A stretch of DNA of 64,000 bases from Anabaena sp. WA102 (GTDB taxonomy: Bacteria > Cyanobacteriota > Cyanobacteriia > Cyanobacteriales > Nostocaceae), in NCBI RefSeq assembly GCF_001277295.1, contig NZ_CP011456.1:930001-994000 (forward strand), written 5' to 3'. Each line of letters opens with the position of its first letter. Position 1 is the first letter of the stretch. The notes beneath the pieces were generated by a model that ran no database searches, was not told where the DNA came from, and worked only from the letters and a program-made list of their open reading frames with translations. A program made the translations under genes and the position numbers. Of the stretch, positions 7,843 through 15,173 are shown in pieces.

Positions 7843-9723
7843 CTAAGAGAATCCTGGCGAGGAAGACCCGAACACAACACGAAAACCGAGATTAACGCCT
7901 TGATTACGCGCGCTGCCCCTGCTACGACTCGCCGAACGGCAATAGAAAGCATAGGTGTACCAAGAACCGCCCCGAAATATATAAGCGCGATTATCTTCTT
8001 CATTTACCTTCAATTCTCCCCAAACTTCATTACCATTACTTTTTAAACGCGCTGGTTTTTCGCTATAACTGTCGTGAAATTCATCCAAACACCATTCCCA
8101 GACGTTCCCGTGCATTTGATATAAGCCCCAGGGGTTAGGGGTGAAACTATCCACATTTACGGTACATTCTCGATATTTGCCCTTGGGGGTATCCGCATAA
8201 GGATAATTGCCGTTATAGTTAACTTGATCAGTTGTAATAGTCTTACCAAAAGCAAAGGCTGTAGTTGTTCCAGCCCGACAGGCATATTCCCATTCTGCCT
8301 CTGTGGGCAATCTGACAGCCCGCTTTGTTTGTTCAGATAGCTTTTCACAAAAAGCCTGGGCTTCGTGCCAGGAAACGCCAATTACAGGCTGCTTATCGCC
8401 TTGAAACTCGGAATTATATTGCTCACATGGCTTAGTTTTCATGACAGCGTACCATTGGGCATTGGTAACAGCATATTTGCCCATTAAAAACTCTTGCAGA
8501 TACACCTCATGCTGGGGGGTAGACCAATCTAACCATTCTTCAGCCTCTTCACGCTCTACGTTATATTTCAGGGCATTTTCTAGGGCTATTTGGCGTTCCT
8601 CTGGGGGCATTCCCATCATAAACTTCCCTGCTGGCACACGAACCAGTTCTATGGTTAAGCCTTGACCTAAATTTACAGTCAACTCCTGGCGTTTTGCTGC
8701 TGCTATTTTCTGTCCCTGTTCCTCTGAAGAACCTCTCTCCAAACCTCTCTCCTGGGAGGAGAGAGGCTTTGATTTCTCCCCCTTCCCTGGTAGGGAAGGG
8801 GGTTGGGGGGTTAGGTTCTGCTTATTTGACAATCTCCCAAAGGCTGCAATGGCTTTCATATCCTGTCCACCTGCGGCCACGTTCACACGCACCCATAACT
8901 GAAAAGCTAAATCAAAATTTCCTTCAATTTCTGCTTGCATAGCATCTTCTCTCAGGGTGCTAATATCCCTGTCAGTGGCAGATTTAGGCAATAAAATATA
9001 ATGCAATTTTGTAGCAGGTTCTATGGCAGCATAGGGAGTCTGAGGATAATTTTTATGCTTTTGGGTCAATTGGGGAACTTGATAGCGCAAATAGTTATAC
9101 AACCGTTCAACCGTCGCGCAGTTGCTTTCACCTTGAATTTGCAACCCATTGAGTAAAACGTGAGTAAAAGCACCCTGTTGAATTTCCTCAATTTCGTAGG
9201 AAACCTGACTGGGACTACAGGAATAAAAGGTAATTACACCTTGCTGTTTTTCTTCACCAATTCCCAAACCAGCGCTTTTTTGACCAGTGCTGCGACAAGC
9301 ATCAATAAACAACACTACATTATCCGCACCACTGCGCCGCAAACGTTCTGTGATGTAGGTAATGGGAATTGCTAAATTGGGTACAGTGCGAGGATTTCCA
9401 TCTATGGGTAGTAAATAATCTCGTCCTTCGTGGGGCATCCCATGACCGCTAAAATAGAACCAGAGAGTATCCCCAGATTCTAAAAAAGGCTGTTCAAAGC
9501 GATCATTGAAAAAGCTGTTTAGTGTACCGTAGGTTGGTTGAGTTTTCTTTCCCAGGCTGTTGCGCGGTGAATCATCAGAGAAAAAATATAGATAGTTTGG
9601 TTGTACACCTAAACCAGTTGAAAAATAATCGCGCACCCGTTCTGCATCAGTTTTTGCATACTGGAGGCACTGAATTTCGTCATATTCGTTAACGCCAATG
9701 ACAACAGCGCAATTCTTAGCCAT
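7843..9723 (-). CDS. Caspase-like (C14) - FGE-sulfatase fusion, DGR variable protein
   Basis: A 626-residue protein. Residues 1-250 are a caspase-like orthocaspase domain with catalytic His94 (YFSGHGMP) and Cys143 (LFIDACRS), both present. A linker at about 303-331 is made of a translated intergenic repeat. Residues from about 355 form a formylglycine-generating-enzyme (SUMF1) domain in the C-type-lectin-like fold: VRVPAGKFMMG, PVIGVSWHEAQAFCEKLS, RLPTEAEWEYACRAG, NVWEWCLDEFHD and FRGGSWY. This fold is the usual binding scaffold of DGR-diversified proteins. Residues 583-623 are the variable repeat; eleven differ from the template (K583F, N590T, N591Y, I593F, N594Y, N599S, N601S, N603G, N604S, D609G, N610V). 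I infer an intracellular sensor with a diversified ligand face coupled to a protease. It follows the Pepco-like gene by seven bases. Confidence 0.9.
   Translation of the reverse strand: MAKNCAVVIGVNEYDEIQCLQYAKTDAERVRDYFSTGLGVQPNYLYFFSDDSPRNSLGKKTQPTYGTLNSFFNDRFEQPFLESGDTLWFYFSGHGMPHEGRDYLLPIDGNPRTVPNLAIPITYITERLRRSGADNVVLFIDACRSTGQKSAGLGIGEEKQQGVITFYSCSPSQVSYEIEEIQQGAFTHVLLNGLQIQGESNCATVERLYNYLRYQVPQLTQKHKNYPQTPYAAIEPATKLHYILLPKSATDRDISTLREDAMQAEIEGNFDLAFQLWVRVNVAAGGQDMKAIAAFGRLSNKQNLTPQPPSLPGKGEKSKPLSSQERGLERGSSEEQGQKIAAAKRQELTVNLGQGLTIELVRVPAGKFMMGMPPEERQIALENALKYNVEREEAEEWLDWSTPQHEVYLQEFLMGKYAVTNAQWYAVMKTKPCEQYNSEFQGDKQPVIGVSWHEAQAFCEKLSEQTKRAVRLPTEAEWEYACRAGTTTAFAFGKTITTDQVNYNGNYPYADTPKGKYRECTVNVDSFTPNPWGLYQMHGNVWEWCLDEFHDSYSEKPARLKSNGNEVWGELKVNEEDNRAYIFRGGSWYTYAFYCRSASRSRGSARNQGVNLGFRVVFGSSSPGFS
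7854..7977 (-). other. DGR variable repeat (VR)
   Basis: The 124-bp partner of the template at 7458-7581. It encodes residues 583-623 of the caspase-FGE protein and ends nine bases before the stop codon. Codon changes from the template include AAC to ACC, AAT to TAT, ATC to TTC, AAC to GGC and AAT to GTT. All are adenine replacements and none creates a stop. The last 41 sense bases (7854-7894) are unchanged, as expected for the 3' initiation homology. Confidence 0.93.
8731..8817 (-). repeat. Dispersed palindromic repeat translated in frame as a protein linker
   Basis: The coding DNA for residues about 303-331 (LTPQPPSLPGKGEKSKPL and onwards) is a copy of the C/T-rich palindromic repeat also found between genes at 50660-50757 (CCTAACCCCCCAACCCCCTT, then GGGAAG and AGGAGAG units). 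It sits between the caspase and FGE domains, where extra unstructured sequence would do little harm. Confidence 0.8.
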
Positions 9724-9730
9724 ATTGCGG

Positions 9731-10126
9731 TCAATTTACAGGTGATTGGGGTGATAAACGCTTAAATTTTAGCTCAATTGCGCCCTTACCAGCAGCCTTT
9801 ACACCCGTACCCAGCAATTTAATTTCACCTTCACTACTAATTTCTACCGTGAGGGTAATTTCATCAAGCTGGAGTTCCCCTTGGGTTTCGACTTGCTTCT
9901 GAACATTACTAAACACACCACTGATTACTCCCACAAAGTGCGACATTTGCTTCGCTAAGGTGCCGGCTGTAATGCGACTGTTTTTTATTTCTTCATCCGT
10001 AACCGCAGGACTACTGTAAGGATTACCATTACCTCTAACAGCTTTCATCCCTTGTTTTGAAACATCATCAGAACTACTTGCGGTGACAATCCACAGTTCT
10101 TCATCTTGCCAGTTTTTGTCTATCAT
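9731..10126 (-). CDS. Pepco-like (peptidase co-occurring) domain protein
   Basis: A 131-residue protein starting at ATG 10126. It has a short N-terminal region (WQDEELWIVTASSSD), an Ile/Val-rich middle (MSHFVGVISGVFSNVQKQVE) and a C-terminal beta-rich part (LTLTVEI-type strands, GTGVKAAGKGAIELKFKRL). The pattern resembles small proteins encoded beside caspase-like or trypsin-like peptidases in cyanobacteria (Pepco/trypsin-co-occurring domains), thought to couple peptidase effectors to sensors. It ends seven bases before the caspase-FGE start, so the two form an operon. Identification is by pattern and context only. Confidence 0.65.
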   Translation of the reverse strand: MIDKNWQDEELWIVTASSSDDVSKQGMKAVRGNGNPYSSPAVTDEEIKNSRITAGTLAKQMSHFVGVISGVFSNVQKQVETQGELQLDEITLTVEISSEGEIKLLGTGVKAAGKGAIELKFKRLSPQSPVN

Positions 10127-10164
10127 GTTACTTTCTCACACCTGCTGTGACAATTCTCGCACAT

Positions 10165-10292
10165 AAGTAGGTGAACACAATAAAACCAAACTGTGTAAAG
10201 AAATGTAAAATCCCCCAAACCCTCTTCACTCTTGCCTTTTGCCTTTTGCCTCTTGCCTTGCCATAACGACGATTTTCAATGCTAACCTACTT
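10165..10292 (+). mobile_element. MITE-like element family 1, copy 2 (128 bp)
   Basis: AAGTAGGTGAACACAATAAA at the left, GCTAACCTACTT at the right, with CTTGCCT/TTTGCCT units inside. No direct duplication of flanking bases is visible. It lies just upstream of the Pepco-caspase operon. Confidence 0.85.
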
Positions 10293-10298
10293 AAGTGA

Positions 10299-10370
10299 AG
10301 TGTAATTTGTGATGAAGTTGTCTGAATCAGGATGTCCAGGATTTAAGGATGAACAGGATTAAGATGGGAA
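10299..10370 (+). repeat. 72-bp repeat (GTCTGAATCAGGATGTCCAG unit), copy 1
   Basis: Starts AGTGTAATTTGTGATG and contains GTCTGAATCAGGATGTCCAG, then AGGATGAACAGGATTAAGAT. A near-identical copy is at 10628-10699, so the two flank a 257-base segment. The core is the reverse complement of part of the 79-bp tandem unit at 29988-30487. Confidence 0.85.
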
Positions 10371-10396
10371 TATTTTCAGGCGTTGCTGATTAAGGG

Positions 10397-10499
10397 TAAG
10401 CTGTTACGCAGCTAAATTTGATAACCATAATTTACTTGAACTTTGTAGTGCGGGCATCTTGCCCGCTAGAATTATACAAACTAAATGCACAACAGCTTA
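10397..10499 (+). mobile_element. Family 4 element, uninterrupted copy (103 bp)
   Basis: TAAGCTGTTACGCAGC at one end and TGCACAACAGCTTA at the other, with an internal GCGGGCATCTTGCCCGC palindrome. It is the empty-site partner of the interrupted copy at 6241-6455. A 61-residue + frame starting at 10418 is repeat-derived. Confidence 0.85.
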
Positions 10500-10627
10500 T
10501 AAATTTTAGTCTCACGCAAAAGCGCAAAGACGCAAAGGTAAGATTTTTAAAGGTTCAATTTGGAAATTTCATACCTCAATTCAGCAACGCCTATTTTCAA
10601 TAGGTGTTTTGATGATTTTGGTACATA

Positions 10628-10699
10628 AGTGTAATTTGTGATGGAGTTGTCTGAATCAGGATGTCCAGGATTTAAGGATGAACAGGATTAAGATAGGAA
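10628..10699 (+). repeat. 72-bp repeat, copy 2
   Basis: Direct copy of 10299-10370 with a few substitutions (GATGGAGTTG for GATGAAGTTG, AAGATAGGAA for AAGATGGGAA). It lies immediately before the right end of the TnpB-type IS. Confidence 0.85.
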
Positions 10700-10744
10700 C
10701 ATTCAAAATATTTGACACTCCCCGCCATAAATGGACGGGGATTC

Positions 10745-11986
10745 TTAAGACCAAATAAATAATCTTAACGGCGATATCAATGCGCCTCTACTGATTCCAC
10801 TAGAATTTAATCCTAGCTTTACCGCTACTTTTCTGAAAATATTAGCTGCACCGTTGCAATCTGCATTGATTTTTGTACCATCTTGAGAATGGTACAAACC
10901 CCGGCTAACTCTTCTTCCTGACTCTTTCCACCCTTCAGGTTTTGCACCGAATGTAGGTAGAAAATCATTGTCTAGAAACGATGTTTTTGAGGTATAAGAT
11001 TCTTCAGTTTCAACGAACTTAATGCCGTATTGTTCACACAGTTGAGCAATGCGGTTTTTTAATCTTGCGGTAGGAACTTGGACAAATTTTTGATTAGTTT
11101 TAGAACCTAAATTTATAGAATCTTTTTGTCCAACGTTCCAGCCAAAAACGACAGTCCCAATTTTATGATCAATGCAATGGTTGATTACGATTCTAGCTGC
11201 TTTATTAGTAGCGTCCCTCATCCGGCGATTCCGCTTTTCAGTTATTGACGCTAATTGCTTAGACCAAAAACCTTGAAGTTGATTTTCTTTGAGAACCGAA
11301 ACTCGTTTGTTGTACCATTGATTCACTGATTTTAACTTGCGTCCGTCAATCAGAAATGACGTACCAACGTTACTGACACAGGTTAGCCAGTTGTTCAACC
11401 CGTGATCAATTGATAAAACATTCTCAATATTTACGTCGGGCTTGTGAGAAGTTATTTTATAAATTAACTCCAAATAAAATTCATTATTCCTTGGCAGTAT
11501 GCGGTATTCTTTGATGTCCTTATGCTCTAAATTAGAAGGCATGGGAACATAAAAAGCGTTAAGCCCAAACCAAACTTTCACCTTACTACCCATCGGAAAT
11601 CTTAGCTTACCGTTCTTTAGTTTAATAGCTTGTCCAGGAAAAGTTACGAGATTTAATCCAGGTTTTCGGTATCCAGGTAGCTTAGGTTTTTGAGTGACTG
11701 TACCATTTTTAATCCCTTTCAAAAGTCCAATATAAGACTTGAACGATTCCGCCACAGTTGTTAAACATTGCTGTGCAGCTTGAGAATACATTGCCCCAAA
11801 ATGTGAATTACTTGCTAACTCACGATGCAAGTCAAACTTACCAGGAATTTTACCCGTCTTAAAAAACAATTGTCTGGCATAATAAGTCCCACAATTAGCA
11901 AGTTTATTTGACTCCCCACATAAGAACTCAAGAACCGCTCCTAATTCATTGTTGGGACTGATTAGTATTTGCTGGCATCCATACAT
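10745..11986 (-). CDS. tnpB: TnpB-family protein (IS605 OrfB), zinc-ribbon cysteines absent
   Basis: 413 residues from the ATG at 11986, chosen because AGGGAG lies just upstream; the frame can be extended to 12037. The RuvC core is present: first Asp in VLSIDHGLNNWLTC, Glu in KFVETEESYTSKTSF, last Asp in INADCNGAANI. Between the second and third motifs most TnpBs carry a CxxC...CxxC zinc ribbon; here the segment (DNDFLPTFGAKPEGW, RRVSRGLYHSQDG) has no cysteine pair. TnpB proteins are RNA-guided DNA nucleases that help the IS persist. The catalytic triad looks intact, but loss of the ribbon leaves activity uncertain. Confidence 0.88.
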   Translation of the reverse strand: MYGCQQILISPNNELGAVLEFLCGESNKLANCGTYYARQLFFKTGKIPGKFDLHRELASNSHFGAMYSQAAQQCLTTVAESFKSYIGLLKGIKNGTVTQKPKLPGYRKPGLNLVTFPGQAIKLKNGKLRFPMGSKVKVWFGLNAFYVPMPSNLEHKDIKEYRILPRNNEFYLELIYKITSHKPDVNIENVLSIDHGLNNWLTCVSNVGTSFLIDGRKLKSVNQWYNKRVSVLKENQLQGFWSKQLASITEKRNRRMRDATNKAARIVINHCIDHKIGTVVFGWNVGQKDSINLGSKTNQKFVQVPTARLKNRIAQLCEQYGIKFVETEESYTSKTSFLDNDFLPTFGAKPEGWKESGRRVSRGLYHSQDGTKINADCNGAANIFRKVAVKLGLNSSGISRGALISPLRLFIWS

Positions 11987-12043
11987 TGCGTTTTTCTCCC
12001 TTTGTCTTATAATAACACAATGTACTAACAACCGCAAGACATT

Positions 12044-12193
12044 ATGAAAGATAAAACAGTATCAGTCCGACTCTCAGAACGCAGAAAACATAAGCTGTTT
12101 TTATATGCAGCGCAAAGAGAGAAAACAGTTACCGCATTGATAGAAGATTGGGTAGATAGCTTGAAACTCAAGGATAATATTGAAGGTGGTTAA
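12044..12193 (+). CDS. Small ribbon-helix-helix-like protein beside tnpB
   Basis: A 49-residue protein (MKDKTVSVRLSERRKHKLFL and onwards, ending DNIEGG) divergent from tnpB, with 57 bases between the two starts. The pattern VSVRLSERRKHKLFLYAAQ, then TVTALIEDWVDSL, fits a short ribbon-helix-helix (CopG/Arc) DNA-binding fold: one strand then two helices. Such genes often sit divergently beside tnpB in cyanobacterial elements and may repress it. The call rests on secondary-structure pattern only. Confidence 0.6.
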   Translation: MKDKTVSVRLSERRKHKLFLYAAQREKTVTALIEDWVDSLKLKDNIEGG

Positions 12194-12490
12194 AACCGCC
12201 CGTGTCGTTTTTCATCCCCTGTCTGAAGCACGAAAGACGGAACTAGCGTTCCTGTTTCTCAGGGGCTTTCAAACTTCCCGGTTTCCCTTGTAAATTAAGT
12301 AGTGAGACAGAATTAATTACACAATATTATTGCGTAAGCGTTGCGTGGCGTTAGCCATATGGAACGAAGTGAAATGAAGCAATCGCCAGGGTTGTGATTG
12401 CTTCCCTTCCCTCGCAATGACTGTAAATATTTTTGTCCAATTACTTAAGTGTACCAATTTCAACCAAAGTAAACAGGATGATTATCTTTC
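12194..12490. other. IS left end and intergenic repeats before rsmB
   Basis: The structured left end of the TnpB element runs to about 12290. A partial 26-bp dispersed repeat (GCGTTGCGTGGCGTTAGCCA) follows at about 12340, then an imperfect inverted repeat GAAGCAATCGCCAGGG/GTGATTGCTTC. No gene is seen. Confidence 0.6.
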
Positions 12491-13831
12491 ATGACCAATC
12501 CCCGCCAACTCGCCTTTATTGCTCTTAAAGAAGTACACAAAGGAGCTTATGCTGATGTTGCCCTAGACCGAGCGCTACAAAAATTTAAGTTACCCGACGC
12601 AGATCGCCGATTAATGACAGAATTAGTCTATGGGAGTGTGAGAAGACAACGCACTTTAGACGCTATTATTGACCAACTTGCTACAAAGAAAATTCAGCAA
12701 CAACCAAAAGACCTTCGCACAATTTTACATCTGGGTTTTTATCAACTGCGTTATCAAGAAAGAATTCCCGTTTCTGCGGCTGTAAATACCACCGTCGAAT
12801 TAGCAAAAGAAAATGGTTTTCCTGGTTTAACTGGGTTTGTCAATGGTTTATTACGTCAATATCTCCGACTTGCAGAAAAGTCATCAGAACCGCTAAAGTT
12901 ACCAGAAAATCCAGTAGAAAGATTGGGAATATTACACAGTTTCCCTAATTGGATAATTGAGGTTTGGTTAAAAGAATTGGGTTTTGCAGAAACAGAAAAA
13001 CTTTGTGCTTGGATGAATCAAACCCCAACAATTGATTTACGAGTAAATATCCTGCGTAGTTCTTTAGAAGAAGTAGAATCAGCTTTTGCATCTGCTGGTG
13101 TCTTAGTTAAACCTATTCCCCATTTACCCCAAGCTTTACGATTAATTGGTAATAACGGCGCAATTCAAAATTTACCTGGTTTTCATGAAGGTTGGTGGAC
13201 TGTCCAAGATAGTAGCGCTCAATTAGTTGGTCATTTACTTGACCCTCAACCCGGTAATGTGGTGATTGATGTTTGTGCTGCACCAGGGGGGAAAACCACC
13301 CATATTGCTGAGTTAATGGGAGATAAAGGCAAAATTTGGGCTTGTGATAAAACTGCTTCCCGGTTACGGAAATTAAAAGAAAATGCTCAACGTCTAAATT
13401 TACAATCTATCGAAATTTGTTCAGGAGACAGCCGCAATTTACCGCAATTCTACAATTCGGCTGACCGTGTATTGCTTGATGCTCCTTGTTCGGGTTTGGG
13501 AACTATGCACCGTCACGCTGATGCGCGTTGGCGACAAACACCGGCTTCTGTTCAAGAACTTTCCCAATTACAAAAAGAATTTATATCACACAATGCAACT
13601 TTTGTCAAGACTGGTGGCGTTTTAGTTTATGCCACTTGTACACTGCATCCAGCGGAGAATGAACAGGTAATTTCGGAGTTTTTAGCCGCAAATCCCCATT
13701 GGCAAATTGAACCTCCCAGCTTTGATTTTGCCGATATTTCTCCCCTGGGGTGGTTGAAAGTCTGGCCTCACCAACAAGATATGGATGGTTTTTTTATGGT
13801 GCGCTTAAGAAAAACTAAGGATTCCGAGTGA
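12491..13831 (+). CDS. rsmB: 16S rRNA (cytosine-967-C5)-methyltransferase RsmB
   Basis: 446 residues in the two-domain layout of RsmB (Fmu/Sun). The N-terminal NusB-like RNA-binding domain (about 1-140) contains LMTELVYGSVRRQRTLDAII. The Rossmann methyltransferase domain has the SAM loop DVCAAPGGKTTHIAELMG, the PCSGLGT motif (LLDAPCSGLGTMHRHADARW) and the catalytic-cysteine motif VYATCTLHPAENE. It methylates C967 of 16S rRNA. The TerB-like gene follows within 60 bases. Confidence 0.95.
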   Translation: MTNPRQLAFIALKEVHKGAYADVALDRALQKFKLPDADRRLMTELVYGSVRRQRTLDAIIDQLATKKIQQQPKDLRTILHLGFYQLRYQERIPVSAAVNTTVELAKENGFPGLTGFVNGLLRQYLRLAEKSSEPLKLPENPVERLGILHSFPNWIIEVWLKELGFAETEKLCAWMNQTPTIDLRVNILRSSLEEVESAFASAGVLVKPIPHLPQALRLIGNNGAIQNLPGFHEGWWTVQDSSAQLVGHLLDPQPGNVVIDVCAAPGGKTTHIAELMGDKGKIWACDKTASRLRKLKENAQRLNLQSIEICSGDSRNLPQFYNSADRVLLDAPCSGLGTMHRHADARWRQTPASVQELSQLQKEFISHNATFVKTGGVLVYATCTLHPAENEQVISEFLAANPHWQIEPPSFDFADISPLGWLKVWPHQQDMDGFFMVRLRKTKDSE

Positions 13832-13888
13832 ATACCAATAGTGATTGTAAGATTTAATCAAAGCCCGAATCTACCAGAGGAGGCAGTG

Positions 13889-14311
13889 ATGGTTAATCAT
13901 TCTCATGTAAAAAACCTAGTAAAAATCCTAATTGGAGCAGCTTGGATTGATGGCAAAATCCAACCAGAAGAACGGCAATATCTGCGAGAAATAGCCCAAG
14001 TTAAAGGTTTAGCCAATGATCCAGAGATTAAACCTTGGTTGTATGAATTAGTGCCAGTCAAGCCAAATGAGTGTTACCAATGGGTCAAGGAATATTTAGG
14101 CGATCGCCCAACTCAGGAAGATTACGAGGATTTGATTGAAGCTATCAGTGGCTTAATTTACAGTGACGGTGATGTAGCCGTTGAAGAAGCAAGACTCCTC
14201 TCTCAATTGGAAGAGTTAAGCAAGTCTAGTGAATCTCACCCCAGTATCCATATAACTTTGCTCAAACAGATTAAAAAACTTTACCGTCGTTGGGTGGATG
14301 TACAGAATTAG
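13889..14311 (+). CDS. TerB-family (tellurite-resistance-like) protein
   Basis: 140 residues from the ATG at 13889, which has GAGG seven bases upstream; the frame could start at GTG 13841 with 16 more residues. It is all-helical with the two acidic TerB-type motifs: AAWIDGKIQPEERQYLREIA near the N terminus and GLIYSDGDVAVEEARLLSQ in the C-terminal half. Each is a helix followed by an acidic loop that could bind a divalent metal. Cyanobacterial relatives are uncharacterised; tellurite resistance should not be assumed. It lies 57 bases after rsmB and is probably co-transcribed. Confidence 0.75.
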   Translation: MVNHSHVKNLVKILIGAAWIDGKIQPEERQYLREIAQVKGLANDPEIKPWLYELVPVKPNECYQWVKEYLGDRPTQEDYEDLIEAISGLIYSDGDVAVEEARLLSQLEELSKSSESHPSIHITLLKQIKKLYRRWVDVQN

Positions 14312-14343
14312 GTAATGGGTAATGGGTAATGGGTAATGGGTAA

Positions 14344-14491
14344 GAGAACTCCACAAAAAAGATGAACTGCTTGCAGCAGCGCCTCGCTATCCAATCTTGT
14401 GGGATGGGCATCTTGCCTGTCCTTGTACTATTGGCAGGCAAGATGCCTGCACCACAAGAAATTTTGGGATATTTTTTTAATTGGAAGTCTC
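14344..14491 (+). mobile_element. MITE-like element family 3, copy B
   Basis: Left end GAGAACTCCACAAAAAAG, right end TTAATTGGAAGTCTC, with TAA on both flanks (14341-14343, 14492-14494). The centre holds the family palindrome (GTGGGATGGGCATCTTGCC against GGCAAGATGCCTGCACCAC). It is preceded by TAATGGG heptamers at about 14312-14341. An overlapping minus frame of 90 residues is not credible. Confidence 0.75.
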
Positions 14492-14552
14492 TAATGGGTA
14501 ATGGGTAAAACATTCTTGCCAATGACCAATCACCAATCACCAATTACCGAAT

Positions 14553-14747
14553 CTATTCCTTTTCTACCTTGGGGATAATGTCAGGGCGTTCCTTATTTTC
14601 CCAACCGGGGGGACGTTTGGAGTTGTACCAGGCAATTGAACCAATGGTGATAGCAGCGACAAAACCCACTACATACACCAAAGTAAAAGCTAGGGGAAAG
14701 TGATTTCCGGTATCTGGTACTTGGACTTGGAGCAATAAATAACTCAT
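14553..14747 (-). CDS. Small single-pass membrane protein, possibly Psb35-like
   Basis: A 64-residue protein with one membrane helix at about residues 18-40 (PLAFTLVYVVGFVAAITIG), followed by SIAWYNSKRPPGWENKERPD and an acidic/basic C-terminal tail. This layout, with a conserved WYNSKRPPGWE-type motif, is typical of a small cyanobacterial thylakoid protein family that includes the PSII-associated Psb35 (Ssl2148). I recognise the type but am not certain of the identity. It is a single gene and starts at ATG 14747. Confidence 0.6.
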   Translation of the reverse strand: MSYLLLQVQVPDTGNHFPLAFTLVYVVGFVAAITIGSIAWYNSKRPPGWENKERPDIIPKVEKE

Positions 14748-14855
14748 GACTATATTCGTCTAATGTAGGTTACACTTCTTAACAAAGTATAAACTGAGTT
14801 AATCACCTACATCTACCCCAGGAAAAATCTTTGCTGTTTCTAGGGAATAGGGAAT

Positions 14856-15135
14856 AGGGAGTAGGGGAGCAGGGGGCGGGGGAGTAGGGGGAGTAGGGGG
14901 AGTAGGGGGAGTAGGGGAGTAGGGGGAGTAGGGGGAGTAGGGGAGTAGGGGGAGTAGGGGGAGTAGGGGAGTAGGGGGAGTAGGGGGAGTAGGGGAGTAG
15001 GGGGAGTAGGGGAGAAATTTCTTTCTTCTTTCTTCTTTCTTCTTTCTCCTGAACTCCTGAACTCCTGAACTCCTGAACTCCTGAACTCCTGAACTCCTGA
15101 ACTCCTGAACTCCTGAACTCCTGAACTCCTGACTG
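14856..15135. repeat. Minisatellites: GGGGGAGTA arrays, then TCTTTCT and CTCCTGAA tandems
   Basis: Between the small membrane protein and the PBP: about 160 bases of GGGGGAGTA/GGGGAGTA units, a TTTCTTC run, and about ten tandem CTCCTGAA units (15047-15132), then the dispersed unit GGGCGCAGGACCTGCGCCCC. The frame across this region on the minus strand is Pro/Leu-rich and repeat-derived. Confidence 0.9.
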
Positions 15136-15173
15136 GGCGCAGGACCTGCGCCCCTACCTCCTGACTCCTGATT

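Larger units (their letters stand above)
10708..12290 (-). mobile_element. IS200/IS605-superfamily element, TnpB-only (IS1341-like)
   Basis: The element carries tnpB but no tnpA. Its right end is the hairpin CCCCGCC-ATAAAT-GGACGGGG near 10717-10741, just past the tnpB stop, the usual place of the IS right end and the 3' part of the guide RNA. The left end is taken as the structured stretch at 12200-12290 (CATCCCCTGTCTGAAG, then TCAGGGGCTTTC). Outer limits are approximate; these elements make no target duplications. Confidence 0.6.
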
